64,000 bases of DNA from Caenorhabditis remanei (taxonomy: Eukaryota; Nematoda; Chromadorea; Rhabditida; Rhabditidae), in the NCBI RefSeq assembly GCF_010183535.1, contig NC_071333.1, positions 5,020,587 through 5,084,586 of the forward strand, written 5' to 3'. Shown here one piece after another: positions 1 through 11,330 of the stretch (the first letter of the stretch is position 1; each line of letters starts with the position of its first letter). Position numbers and translations under genes: made by a program. Below the pieces are notes generated by a model. It searched no databases and was not told the DNA's origin. It saw only the letters and a list, made by a program, of their open reading frames with translations.

Positions 1-1
1 A

Positions 2-1618
2 GTCACACATGCCATTGGATGCTACGCATGCACCACCGGAGCAACAGCCGAAATTTGGTGCAAATCAGAGCGAGCGGACACCACGGCAAACGTCGAATGC
101 TCTGAGAATGAGGTGTTCGCGGTAGAATGCACTACAGAAGGAAAGAAATCAACAATCAAGTTCTTCTCGGACACCGCCAAATTCCAAACACGATGCAGAA
201 TTGACTGTGGAGGAAAGAAGTCAGTGGAAACGGAGATAACCGGGGTCCTCAAATACTCGGCTTCGATTTGGACTTCTTTCTACCGAATGATACAAGGAAA
301 CACCACGATATACAACGAGATCAATCTTCCAGATGTTGGACACCTCATTGAATGCTACATGTCTTATATGAAGACTGTAGCAATCGTGATCGCCATCGTA
401 CTGCTCATCTTTGTGACCACATACGCAGTCATCACCAGAATCGGCATCAAATGCTTCATGGCAGTCTACTATGGAATCATCAGCATAATATGCCTTCCAT
501 TCAAGTTGATCAGACGACTGAAAAACAGAGGACACGAACATCTTCACATTTTGATTGTAATCCCAATCATCACTGCACTCATTTCACCAGTATTTAGTAC
601 CATTCTAAATACTGAAACTTCTCCTCACTCTATTCACACTCCTTTGTTCTCCGGACAATCCTCACTCTCACAACTCGTTTTGCCTTGCCCACTCTTCTCT
701 CAATCCTCATCTCTCACTCAATTTCCGTTCAAAACCCTCACAATCTCTGTAAATCCGGACAAAAAGAGAATATTTACAGGGAAAACCATGCAGCGACAAA
801 GCAAAGTTGTGGACCAGGAGACCAACAAAAAGGACAAGGCTCCCCTGAGCAACGCCGAAACAATTCAGGCGATGACCAAGGCCATGGAGGAGTGGAAGAA
901 TATGAAGGAGGAGGAGAAGAGAGCAAAAATGGTGGACCGGGACTTCATGTTCAATATGGACCAGAAGCTCAACGCCATATGCCAATACCTCGGCATTCCA
1001 CTCACCAACTCGCCGCCAGCATCCCCAAATGGAGATTCTGTGGTCCCAGAAGCGGTTCAATTCGAGGAAGTGGAAGCTGGAAACGGACAAGAGGAAGATC
1101 CGATGCCACGGGATTCCTCACCTCGAGCTTCATCGCCAAGTGATTCAACACCTCGTGCTTCATCGCCTCGAGCTGCACTGACTCGAGCATCATCGCCTCA
1201 AACTCCATCGACTCAAGCTCCATCGCCTCAAGATCCACCACCGCGTCTTCAATCGAAAGTGGAAGCCGTGGTAGACAAGAACAACTACAAAATGCGCAAG
1301 CTGGAAAAGAACCCAAGGAAGGGCACTACCACCTGTGTCTTCTGCAAGGACAGTCATTACTCTGATATCTGTCCAGTCGTACCAAAGGCTGACGACAGAA
1401 GGACAATAGCCATGAAGAAGAACAGATGTTTCCAATGCTTGCTCGATGACAAGAAAGGACACCCATGCAAAGAAAAACCATGCCACTATTGTCGCAGGAC
1501 CGGACACCACAGTGCTCTGTGTCTCAGAGCCATCAACAAATGGATGGACAAGGAACATCGCAAACACCGACAGGAGGACAAGACTAGTGATAATTATCAC
1601 CGTCGCCACCAAAAATGA
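2..1618 (+). CDS. LTR retroelement Env-like glycoprotein C-terminus plus zinc-knuckle region (5' partial)
   Basis: The frame is open from base 2 to a TAA at 1616-1618, so the true start lies outside the window. The first ~120 codons are cysteine-rich and end in a strong membrane segment (about nt 377-440). Two more hydrophobic stretches follow at about 453-505 and 540-600. This resembles the C-terminal stem and anchor of the phlebovirus G2-type glycoproteins carried by nematode BEL/Pao elements (family knowledge). From ATG 788 the frame becomes a charged, Ser/Pro-repeat protein. It ends in Cys/His knuckles: CVFCKDSHYSDIC near 1334 and CHYCRRTGHHSALC at 1481-1522, as in BEL/Pao Gag. A splice-acceptor-like tttacag (773-779) precedes ATG 788, so the second half may be made separately. 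A Gag-like knuckle after Env is an unusual order. The retroelement assignment is good; the glycoprotein subtype is inferred from cysteine spacing and the anchor only. Confidence 0.6.
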   Translation, partial: VTHAIGCYACTTGATAEIWCKSERADTTANVECSENEVFAVECTTEGKKSTIKFFSDTAKFQTRCRIDCGGKKSVETEITGVLKYSASIWTSFYRMIQGNTTIYNEINLPDVGHLIECYMSYMKTVAIVIAIVLLIFVTTYAVITRIGIKCFMAVYYGIISIICLPFKLIRRLKNRGHEHLHILIVIPIITALISPVFSTILNTETSPHSIHTPLFSGQSSLSQLVLPCPLFSQSSSLTQFPFKTLTISVNPDKKRIFTGKTMQRQSKVVDQETNKKDKAPLSNAETIQAMTKAMEEWKNMKEEEKRAKMVDRDFMFNMDQKLNAICQYLGIPLTNSPPASPNGDSVVPEAVQFEEVEAGNGQEEDPMPRDSSPRASSPSDSTPRASSPRAALTRASSPQTPSTQAPSPQDPPPRLQSKVEAVVDKNNYKMRKLEKNPRKGTTTCVFCKDSHYSDICPVVPKADDRRTIAMKKNRCFQCLLDDKKGHPCKEKPCHYCRRTGHHSALCLRAINKWMDKEHRKHRQEDKTSDNYHRRHQK

Positions 1619-1648
1619 GTTATGCTACATTGATATCCCACTCCTCTT

Positions 1649-2221
1649 TGTTGAGGCGGGAGTGTACTCGATCCGTACTTTCCTTTCTTTATTATCAATG
1701 ACGTCATGAGGTGGGATGGGAGACGGGCCCAAAGGGCACCCTCTCCTCCCCCGCAACATGACACATTCCACATTTCTCACCTTCCAAATGGTTTTTCCCT
1801 CTATTGCTTTTTCTCTAGAGCATTGTCTCTCACCAGAAAACAGTCTGGCTCCGCCCCACGGGCCGGAGCGAGACAGTTTTCATTTCTATCCCTCATTCTT
1901 GATAAAAGCTCCCAGAAGCTTATATTTTATTTATTTTACTTTCTTTTCTTCTTGTTTTCATTTCTTTCGTTTTCTAGATTTTTCCCATTCTGTTTTCCTC
2001 CTCACATTCTAGAAACTTTCTAGGAAGTTATTTTCTACTTTTGTAATCCTTCCTCACCCCAATTGAATCTTCACAAGAAGTTTCTTTCTAATGTATATTC
2101 TTAATCTCTTTTTCTTTATTCTATTATTAAATAAAGGTTTAATTACCCAAGTTTGAGGTAACGATTGGTCTTGAGGATCTTAGTGTTGAGCGAGCACCCC
2201 TAAGGACAACCCTGCGTTTCA
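1649..2221 (+). repeat. Probable 3' LTR of the BEL/Pao-like retroelement
   Basis: The segment starts TGTTGAGGCGGGAGTG, 30 bp after the retroelement stop codon, and ends ...CTGCGTTTCA, giving TG...CA borders. It contains an AATAAA signal near 2130 followed by a plausible R-U5 tail. No purine-rich primer tract is obvious just upstream; the sequence there is pyrimidine-rich. The left LTR lies outside the window, so the ends are inferred and no target duplication can be tested. Confidence 0.5.
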
Positions 2222-4914
2222 CGTATGCTGCTACATATATTTATATTCCGAGAATGTACCACGCCTTGAAAACTAACTCTCACATTAGCAAAAATCTCGA
2301 CTTTAAACATTCTTGTTTTTTTTCAAATATTAAAGGATATTTGCTATCTTTAATAATTCATGTTAAGAAAGACGTAAATGAGTTTATGAAGACTGAAAAT
2401 GTCCTCTCTCACATGTTCTCATGTTTTCATTCGAGAAATGCTGTCAAAAAATGATAACGACAAAGTTGCTTCTAAAAATAACCATACGTTTAGAACTAAC
2501 ATGTGTACCGGAATACTGTTCGAACTTTTTACAAAATATGAAACAGCAAGTTGAAGTGTTTTGAATCCGGAAATCGATTAAGTGTATGATTTCGCTCTGG
2601 AATGTGTCAGACATCATTGCCAAATATGCAAAAAAATGACACGGCCTATTTCAAAATAGCTGTTTACAAAAAAATCACGATTTAAATATGTTTGAAGTTC
2701 AAACCTCTAAATATCAGTACCACCAAACCTTTACAGCCTGGGAGACATAGGTAGCAAGTTCCAAGTTAATAGAGCAACACTTGAGTTAGGAATGTAGCAT
2801 TTCCGAAACCGAGTCGGTACAGAGCTAGATTAGTTTTATCTAAAAACGAACTACACGTGCTCAAGTCTTATTGAGGTCATTTTGAAGTACACAGGGTTTT
2901 GTGAGAAAATTTTTAGAAAAAGTGTGTAAAATGTTAACAGAGAACGTGCCGACAGAGAGAAAATAGGAAAGCCAATCCGAAAACAAAAAAGTGAGTTATA
3001 CCACCAAAAATTTTGGTTTTATAAAAAAGAGTGTGAGATCAACTTTGTCAAAACCGTTTTTGCAATCTAAACAAATCAATTCGGGTGAGTGTGGGAAAGT
3101 TCAAAAGCTGTGAATTTTTGCATTGAATTTAGAGGAAAGCCCCACTTTTCGAGAAATATGTTAACTATGCGATACAACAAAAATAGATAGGTCAGTTATC
3201 GGAGTCAAAATCATATTTGTCAAACTAAACGAAGTTTTCATGATGACTTTAGTACAAAAAATAACAAGAAAGCACAAAAAAGAAGAGTGAATAACTTCCC
3301 AAAAAATTTCAGAAAAGTGATTGTATACTGGGCGAACAGTTAAGCAAAGAGCATCAAAAAGCATCAAAAAAATAATCTATGTTTGCGATTTTTAGTTTTC
3401 CAACAAAATATTCTGCTCATACCCTAATTTCCATATTCTTCCATATTATATTATTTTGTTCAGGTAATCGGGTGTCAATAAGTGTTTGAATGAAAAAAAC
3501 AATACTGCGTAGGCTACGGTCAAGCAAACACACCCACAGCAGTCCAGTTAGACAATTTTTTGGCAGTGGAGTTGGGGAGAGAAAGGTCGTCCGACGAGAG
3601 AACATACACTCTTTTTTCATTTTTTTTTTGTATCTTTTTTTCTATGAATGGAGGAAAAACTGAAATGTTAGTAAAAAAAGGAAGATAAAAAGGTATAAAC
3701 TTATATTCTTATAAACCAAAAAGCTAAAGGGGTCTTATTTAAACGGGTACGAAAAAATTTTTTAAAAGATGCAGTTGTCCGTTGTCAATAATGATGGTCC
3801 ATCAGAGAAGAAAGGAGAGACGCAGAAAAAGAGAGACACGGAGGAGAGACTGTGCAGGCGGGAGAGGGTGGAATGAGAAGTAAGGCAGTCCAGATGGACG
3901 GCCGACCCTGAATGTAGCAGAAGGAGGTGGGGGATGAGCGGGGTCACACTCCGAAGAAATGACGGACTGGGGGAGGAGGTGGTTGTGTATTAGGATAAAG
4001 AGGGTAGAGGGGGAGGCAAATGAAAAAAGATCGACGGTTATAAAAAAGGTCTGGGTGTCACTCCTCCTGGTAATTGCATTGCTTTTTTTTTGTAATTTTG
4101 CTATTCTTCCAAGGTGTTGGGTTTGATTTCACGTGCTGGAGTGATTTTCTTATTTTTAAATCTTTGGAAAAGTTAGAGAACCAGAGTTTGACACAAGATA
4201 TTAAACCGACGAGCATTTCAAAATGTATGAGAAATTGAGGGAAAAATTACTGCAAAAGACATGATCCCCCAATTGGAACTATAACAAATAAAGACAGTGC
4301 TATATCTTTTTGAGACAGAACGAATCAAGAAAAAAGGTAGCCAAACCAAGAAAAAAACTCAAAAGGAAGGTGGCTACTGTTTGTCTGGTTGTGACTAACA
4401 CAGTATTATTAAGAACAATTGGTACTATGCTAGACAGTAAATCAGCTGAGAAACTGGACCTTGTCGTACCAGTCGTTTTTTAAATATTTAATACCGAAAG
4501 AGGGTAATTAAAGCAATTTTGTAGAGCGACGTGTCCTGAAGGAGATGTTAAGTCGACAAAAGCAGAACTACGAGCGCGGCGGGACTGAACGGCGGAATGA
4601 ACAAAAGGCGAGCGGCGAATGATCACTCGCGTTTTTAGGAGGGAAAAAGTAAAGATATCGTGGTCCAGTTTAAAAGAAAATTATTTGTAAAGAAGACATA
4701 GGAAGAAAGTTTAGATTGGTAAATTCAAAAACTGCTCATTTTTAATTCCATATTCCATCAGTATGAAAAAATCATTGAGAAATTTTGTGGAGTAGTTGTC
4801 TGAATAAAAGAGATTTTACAATTGTGCTCTGACGGAACGGACTGCTCAGCAAAAATTACCAATTAAAAAAGTCATGGACGATCCAGAAGCAGGAATGAAT
4901 TTTGATGCCACTTC
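2222..4914. other. Intergenic, no gene recognised
   Basis: This is AT-rich sequence with homopolymer runs. A purine-rich stretch at about 3780-4030 (G/A-rich on the + strand) is the only compositional feature. Open frames here are short and have neither splice structure nor recognisable motifs. Confidence 0.6.
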
Positions 4915-4920
4915 AGATCT

Positions 4921-5312
4921 CACGTCTGTCTGTATATCAGCGAGACCGGATGTCCAGAAATTCAATTCTCACGTCTTTCTGTATATCAGCGAGTCCGGAC
5001 GTCCAGAATTTCAATTCTCACGTCTGTCTGTATATCAGCGAGTCCGAATGTCCAGAATTTCAATTCTCACTTCTGTCTGTATACCAACGAGTCCGGATGT
5101 CCAGAATTTTAATTCTCACGTCTGTCTGTGTATCAGCGAATCCGGATGTCCAGAATTTCAATTCTCACGTCTGTCTGTGTATCAGCGAGTCCGGATGTCC
5201 AGAATTTCAATTCTCACGTCTGTCGGTAGCCCTTCTAATCCGGATGTCCAGAATGTCAGATCTCACGTCTGTCTGTATATCAGCGAGTCCGGATGTCCAG
5301 GACTTCAGGTGT
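4921..5312. repeat. 49-bp tandem repeat, 8 copies
   Basis: Units begin with CACGTCTGTCTGTATATCAG or a close variant at 4921, 4970, 5019, 5068, 5117, 5166, 5215 and 5264, an exact 49-bp register. The unit body carries GAGTCCGGATGTCCAGAATT. Because 49 is not a multiple of three, the array reads open through several frames (about 147 codons), but this is a by-product of the repeat and not a gene. Two inverted units of the same family lie at 36961-37045. Confidence 0.95.
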
Positions 5313-6004
5313 CATAATATCACTGTTTCTCCCACAAAATGAATGCAATAGGTCAAACAAAACAAATGTAGATATCTATTTTTGTAGTTGACTACATTTT
5401 TGTGAATCCCTAGCAAGCAACACATTGAAAAAGTAATTTTCTAAATTACTCATAAATTTGCATTCCCCCATTTTCTTTCTTGTTTCTCCTCTTTCCTCTC
5501 TTCATCTTTGCTTATTTTGGTGAAACCAGCGTTTTGGAGTGCTCACTAATTAGTTAATCCGCTATCCAATGATAGAAAATTTTCGAAATTTCCACCCTTT
5601 TCATATGAAACCTACGATTTTGAACTTTTGGATTCAGAAGTGATTTTTGATATTTTATTTTGTTTTGACTGAGAAAACCCAAGTTATTGAGAAAAAAAAA
5701 CAAATTTTCAAAGCAGAAAAAAGTTTATTAAAACAAATTAATACGTTGTTGAATAAAAGATGGAATATTTGAATAGTTCTTGCATCAAAAGAATAAGAAA
5801 TGGATTACAAGAAAAAGAAGTGACGGACTTTCTGTGAACTGTTTCAGAAGCTACGAAATTAGTTGGATTTGAGACTGGCTTGTTGAAAACCCACTAATAA
5901 TAGGTTTGTGATATACAACGGGCAGGATGACGGAATGGGGAACACATTTGCGTTGGTGACATTACGGTATGCCTTGAAATGTAACATTATGATTTGGGAA
6001 GGAA
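5313..6004. other. Intergenic / 3' flank of the homeobox gene
   Basis: AT-rich sequence with no recognisable gene. It separates the tandem array from the 3' end of the minus-strand homeobox gene. Confidence 0.6.
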
Positions 6005-7154
6005 TTATTGTTGATTGAAAAAGTATGGGTATAATGGATTCGTAGGATATAACGGAATGTGAGAAGGTTGAGAGAACTGCAAATCGGCAAATGAATTCAA
6101 TATCGGGGTCGATGAGATATCCTGAAAGAAACCACTTTTTTGATAGGAAAAATTATTGCATCTCTGTTACCGATGTTTTGACACTTTCGTTGAAACTTTC
6201 ATGTGTAATACTGTTTCTTTGGATGACATGTTGGTGAGAAGAACTCACGTGAGCGGTACAAGTCGAGTAGGGGGATCTGGAGTTTTAAACTTTAAATTTT
6301 GTATTATATGCTAAGATTATAAATTCTATGAGCTTTATCACAAGAAAAGTCTATTTTTTCTAGAACTTTCAAGTGTACTAACCCAAAATTTTGGTTGAGC
6401 TGGAAACTGCTTGTCATTTTTCCTGTTGAGCCATCACAAGTTTTATGAGTCAGAGAATTGACTGACAATGGATTTGATAATGTTTCTGTTTTAACTTCAC
6501 TCAACAATGGCAAAGAAAATGTTGTATCTTTTAGTGCTCTTTCCTCTCGACGTGATTTCGCTCGACGATTTTGAAACCAGACCTAGAAAAGAAATAGAAA
6601 ATCAAATAAGAATTGAAAAGCATTGTTCTTGTTATCTTTTTTCCACAGTAGTTATTTTTTTCAAACTTTCCGAAAGAGAACGTGAACTGTGAAATTCAAA
6701 AAATTCGTCAAAAACATTTTAAAAATCGGCATACTTTAATTTGATCTTTCGGAAGACTTGTCTTTGATTCCAGTGATTTCAGGGTTGGTTCTTTTGGATA
6801 ACGAGATGAATGGTATGATTCTATGAGAACATTAAGCTGCTTCGTAGTGAACGCAGTTCGTTGTCTTCTTTGCTTCTTCTCTATATTCTTCTTTTTTATT
6901 TCTTCTGCTGCGGATTTTGTGTGAATCGATGTGGTCAAATTGAAATCAAATGAGTATAGAGAAGATGGCATGCATGAAGAAAAATTTGAGTTGTATACTG
7001 AAATGATTTATTTTTTAAACATAAAAACTTTGCTTATAATATCTTTTTTGAAATAATTACCTTGAATATTAGTCGGTGGCAGAGTGGATGCATTTTGATT
7101 GTGGACAATTGTGGACAAAACAGTCAATTGGGGTATATCATGGAAGCTGCTCAT
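6005..7154 (-). CDS. Paired-like homeodomain transcription factor (5 exons)
   Basis: Exons on the minus strand are 7154-7061, 6997-6735, 6582-6383, 6276-6249 and 6121-6005. Their summed length is 702 bp, in frame for 233 aa plus stop, with GT-AG junctions throughout. The homeodomain covers about residues 74-133: an RRQRTAFTTKQL first helix region and a WFQNRRAKSRR recognition helix with W48, F49, Q50, N51 and R53. The intron falls between homeodomain residues 46 and 47, a position typical of paired-like genes. No paired domain is present. The tail is Ser/Pro/Tyr-rich and ends in SHIPLYPTNPLYPYFFNQQ. The ATG at 7154 was chosen because upstream sequence shows no further in-frame coding. The protein is presumably a nuclear DNA-binding regulator; the exact orthologue is not recognised, as the homeodomain is divergent. 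Confidence 0.85.
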
Positions 7155-8229
7155 GGTTCAAAGCTGCTCAAGTTTTCAAATGCAAATGAGTAAAGCAAGG
7201 GGCGATATGTGAGAGATACCTCCTACTCGTTATCTTTTATCTCTGCGTTGTTATGATTAGTATGAATTCAGGAAAATAAACCTACTCCCCTCTTTTCTCA
7301 CATGACAATGAAGCACATGTTTGTTTGCTTTCTCTGAACTCTGTATCATTTTATATACTAATAGAACTTATCAAAAAGGGTACAGAGAGTGATGTTTCAG
7401 ACGGCTTATAGAGATGTACTGCTACTGTCACAATGAGATAATAGATGAGAAAAAATAGAGTGGAAGGAAGAAGAGAACAAGAGGGAATCCACTCCTGATG
7501 ACAATACTTGAATTGATAAAAACGACATGAATATCAAACTGCATTTCCTGATAACTAATCGCAATAGCAGTTCCTATTCTTTTAATTTCGAATATACCGT
7601 AAAAGCTATATTTGAGGTGCCCGCCATATTGAAGTGTTATTCTAATAGTGGTGCCCTACGAACTTTTTTTTTTCGAGGGCGGCAAAGGCGACATATATGA
7701 GATAAGAAAGTACAACTCATCTGGATCATTTTCCTATATAGCACTATAGTCGCTCCCTGGAAAAAATTGAGAAAAAAACTGGTCTGAAAATTCACATTTT
7801 TGGAAAAAATGTGACATGTCGAAATGAGTTCGAATTTCTGACATCAAATAAGTCCCAATTAAATCTCTTTAGAATAATGATTTTCAGACTGTGTTCCATA
7901 GTTTTCAAATGAAATAGTACATCCCTGTGGACTTCTCTTGTCATAACACTAGTTCAAATATTGCAAGTTTTTTCATGTTTTGGAAATGCTATTGCTCATA
8001 ACTCCTCTAAAACAGATGCAAACAGGCTCAAAAGCGCATGTATCGAATTTCGTCACTTTTTTGATCATAACTCGGCTAGACACCCAAATCTAAGGAAGGT
8101 ATTTATATTTTCGAATAGCCAACACAAACATGTATCTAATCATTATAAATTTGCTTACTTTGACCTGCCGAAAAATCCAAAAAAAAACATGAAAAAATTG
8201 ACAAATTTTTCAAAACAGTGATTTTTTTC
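7155..8229. other. Intergenic; possible fragment of an AT-rich element at 7600-7690
   Basis: Upstream region of the homeobox gene. Sequence beginning TACCGTAAAAGC at about 7597 resembles one end of the short element at 34117-34231, but no matching second end was found. The remainder shows no gene. Confidence 0.35.
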
Positions 8230-8231
8230 TA

Positions 8232-9817
8232 CACTGCTTCACATAAATATACGTTCACCCCATTATTTTTTGAAAAACCACTTTTTTCAAAATTTTCGAA
8301 AACTTGCTCCTATCACAAATTGGTACAGTTTCAAGTTGTTTTGTGTATCATCAGTAATTTTCCGAACAGAAAAACAGAGATAGCACAATTTTTGATTTAT
8401 TGAAAAATTGAAACTTTTCGTTCCACATAAAGATACGTTCACCCGAAAAAACATGACGAAAACAACAAAAAAAATCAGAAAATAACCGAGATTAACATTT
8501 TTAGTAATTGATGTGACCTCCACTGTTTACCATGAGCTCATAGAGACGATTATCCAGCGATAGATAGAGGTTATCCAAAAGATTCTGATCGACGGCATGC
8601 CAGGCTTTGACAGTCGCCTTTTTGAGTTGGCCAACATTGTCATAACTCTTGTTTCCCTCGTAGACCTTCCTCGCCATGTAACCCCATACATTTTCGATGA
8701 TATTCAAGTCCGGAGAGCAAGCTGGCCAGGTCAAAACAGGGATTCTTCGATCCTCCAGCCACTTCATTGTCTTACGAGCTCGATGACACGGTGCTCCGTC
8801 TTGCATAAACTGATAGCTTTTGTGACGATTACGACGCCAAAAGGGCAAAAGACTACGCCGGAGAACATATCGATATTCGGAGCCATCCATCCGTTTGGAA
8901 ACAAAGCAGAGCTTCACATGACCTGCCGAACTGATTGCTGCCCAAACCATACAACCACCTCCTTTGAAATTTCGTCGCGAAAATCGAAGTTTCTCTTTTC
9001 TCAAATCGTGCCAATAGGAATTGTAGCCGTCAGGACCATCGCAGTTGAATTTTTTCTCGTCAGAAAAGACAATCTGAAACTTTGAACATTATTTATGAAA
9101 GTTACCGTAATCCGTACCTGTCTCCAATCAGTTCGTACGTTTTTGCGAGCGAATTCCAGGCGCTTTTGGCGGTGTACCGATGTCAGCATGGGTGCTTTTT
9201 TCATCTTTCGGTATTTGATGAACTTGCTTTTGCTTATGACACGTCGCACCGTCTCATTTGATACACTAAGGTTCAAATCACACTTGATTTTGGAACAAGT
9301 AATGACAGCATTGGATGCTTTTCGTAGGATTTGACGTTTATCTCGAACTGTAAGGAGAGAAGGACGTCCGGGGGACTTTTTGGTACCATGATTTAACGGA
9401 TCCTTGATAAATCGATTGATTGCGTCCAAAGATCTTCCCAAATCCCGAGTGATCGGACGGTTGGACAATCCTTGGTCATTTTTGGCTGCGATTTGGCCTT
9501 TTTCGAAATCAGTCAGTGGTTTTCCACGTCCCATTTTCCGACAACCCTTGAAGAAACAAAAAAGTTGAACATTTGAGAAAATTATTCAAAAAATGTGGAA
9601 AAAATGGCGGTGAACGTATATTTATGTGAAGCCGCAAAAGTGAAAAAATCGGAAAAATGAAAAAAAAAGATTGCTCATTCTTATTTTGAATCGCTTCGGG
9701 ACCGAAAAGCCCTTCCTACCGTATTCTTTTCAACCTCCAATCTAGATTTTGTAAATACTGCAAACATGGGTTTTTTGCCATTTTTCATGGGTGAACGTAT
9801 ATTTATGTGGAGCAGTA
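8232..9817 (-). mobile_element. Tc3-like Tc1/mariner transposon, apparently complete
   Basis: The ends are inverted repeats of about 29 bp, (C/T)ACTGCT(T/C)CACATAAATA..., flanked by TA dinucleotides at 8230-8231 and 9818-9819. A second copy of the same motif lies about 190-200 bp inside each end, at about 8421-8444 and 9609-9632. That matches the double transposase-binding-site layout known for Tc3. The element encodes one spliced transposase on the minus strand. Length is 1,586 bp. Both ends and the coding frame look intact, so this may be a recently active copy. Confidence 0.92.
8501..9534 (-). CDS. Tc3-type DDE transposase
   Basis: There are two exons, 9534-9118 and 9073-8501, separated by a 44-bp intron, giving 329 aa. 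This equals the length I recall for C. elegans TC3A. The N-terminal half has paired-like helix-turn-helix DNA-binding segments (MGRGKPLTDFEKGQIA at the start, SVSNETVRRVISKSKF later). The DDE catalytic domain shows FSDEKKF (first Asp), QDGAPCHRARKTM (second Asp) and SPDLNIIENVWG (Glu), with GGGCMVWAAIS between them. The protein ends GGHINY, as Tc3 ends in INY. It catalyses cut-and-paste transposition at the flanking inverted repeats with TA target sites. No stop or frameshift is visible, so it is probably functional or recently so. Confidence 0.95.
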
Positions 9818-9819
9818 TA

Positions 9820-11099
9820 TATGATGCAGGAGAGCTAGAAAAAAGTGTTTATCTTATAAAATGCACAAAATGAGACTGGCAATTCATTTCTGAATAGATT
9901 TTGATCCTATCTTTCGAAATAAAAATTTTCATTTTTCAACTTCAATCGATCGTTTCGGTAGGTCAAAAGGGGCGGAGCCTGATGTGGTATAGTATAAAAA
10001 TTTTAGAATTCCCAGGGTACTAACAAATCAAGTAATCAGCCGAAACGGATCAACTTGGTGCATGTGTAACATGGCTTGTAAGCCTATTCTCGAGCCAGTC
10101 AGAGATTGTCTCTTAAATTATCATACATATTCACATTTTTAAAAAAATTGCAAAAAATTTCCAAAAAAAAATTCAAAAACTCAAAATGTTTCAAAACGAG
10201 CCGAGCGGGCCGGGCCGGGCCGGGCCGAGATTTTTCCTGATTTCGGCCCGGCCCGTGACAAGTCTGCTTATTGTCACTTGTATCATCTATTCCGCGGTGA
10301 TGCTTTGTGAGGCCTTTCATTCTGATTCACAATCTTTTTCGAAAACTTGGAAACGGAAAGGCGACAATTCAGTTCATCGGTAAAAATGTTTTTACCTAGT
10401 CTTCATATCACCACTCGTAGTTCCTTATTCCAAAAATCTGTGAGCCAACTAGTTCCTTCAAAAAACGTCTTTTTCCATTGTATACCAATACAACAACAGA
10501 ATTTGGTGGACACTGTATAAATTTATAGCTGGCGCATCTCATTTTCCCAATCTCAATTCCTTTATCAGACTGTCAAGTTCTCCACGAAGACCCATGACCC
10601 TCATTTATCTCTCCCCCCTCTCCGACAATTTTTTCTCTTTTATCCTTCCCATCTGGAATGCCATCGTTGCCAATGTTAGTAGTTTCCTCTCCCCCTCCCA
10701 ATTTGAACATCTTCTTGACTCTGCCATTACCCGGTTTTAATTAATTATCTCATCTGGTCATTTTGTTAAATACATATTATTCTTTTCTCATTTAATTTGC
10801 CTTCTTACGGTTATCTCTTCCCCCTTGCCAACTTGTCTGTGTACCCTCCTTTTTATATTTATTCTCATTCCCCGTTTTCTATTTATCATGTCATCCCTAT
10901 TTTCTACTCGAAACTATCTCGTGAGGGATCTTTTCTAGTCTTTTGAATCTATATGGTTTCCTTTTAGTCACAATAAATTTAATTTAAACTTGAATTTTAA
11001 ATTTTCGGAAAACAGGAACGCCTACTTTTTTCACAAGATCAGCGTTTCGCTTCAACGTACTGTCTGAATCTTTGAACTCCATTTTATATCAAACATGTT
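9820..11099. other. Intergenic, with one GGGCC-rich foldback repeat
   Basis: AT-rich sequence. The only structure recognised is the GGGCC repeat at 10180-10263 and a C/T-rich tract at about 10600-10900 upstream of the DUF3557 pseudogene. No gene is supported. Confidence 0.5.
10090..10265. repeat. GGGCC-rich foldback repeat, copy 1 (inverse orientation)
   Basis: A run of GGGCCGGGCCGGGCC is followed by GATTTTTCCTGATTT and then GGCCCGGCCC. It is preceded by an A-rich tract that includes TGTTTCAAAACGAGCC. The same arrangement occurs in reverse at 46349-46610 and 63723-64000. In AT-rich surroundings this is a distinctive dispersed inverted repeat. Confidence 0.8.
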
Positions 11100-11330
11100 C
11101 CGTGGTCGTGAGGACGCCCCGACAGCACTGTTCTGTGTGTGTGATAGTATTAAACCTTATGAAATTCTTGAAGTCTTCTCATCGTCTAATTTATTTGCAC
11201 AGGAACACAGATAAGGACGTGGCCGCTGACCTCTAACTCCGCCTAACTCTAACTGCTCTCTCTTTCTCGTCCATACAAAAATTTAACATTTTTCTCATTT
11301 AGCTATTTTTTTATTTTATTTCTTAGAAAA

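Noticed and set aside
1706..2023. Two overlapping frames in the LTR
   Set aside because: Phe/Ser-rich translations of a pyrimidine-rich LTR, with no motif.
4874..5342. 147-codon open frame over the tandem repeat
   Set aside because: The frame exists only because the 49-bp unit lacks stops in several frames; two frames are open at once and no start or splice context is seen.
7961..8221. 86-codon frame before the Tc3-like element
   Set aside because: Composition follows local A/T content, no splice sites or family pattern.
8597..9334. Plus-strand frames over the Tc3-like transposase
   Set aside because: They are antisense shadows of the clearly conserved minus-strand transposase.
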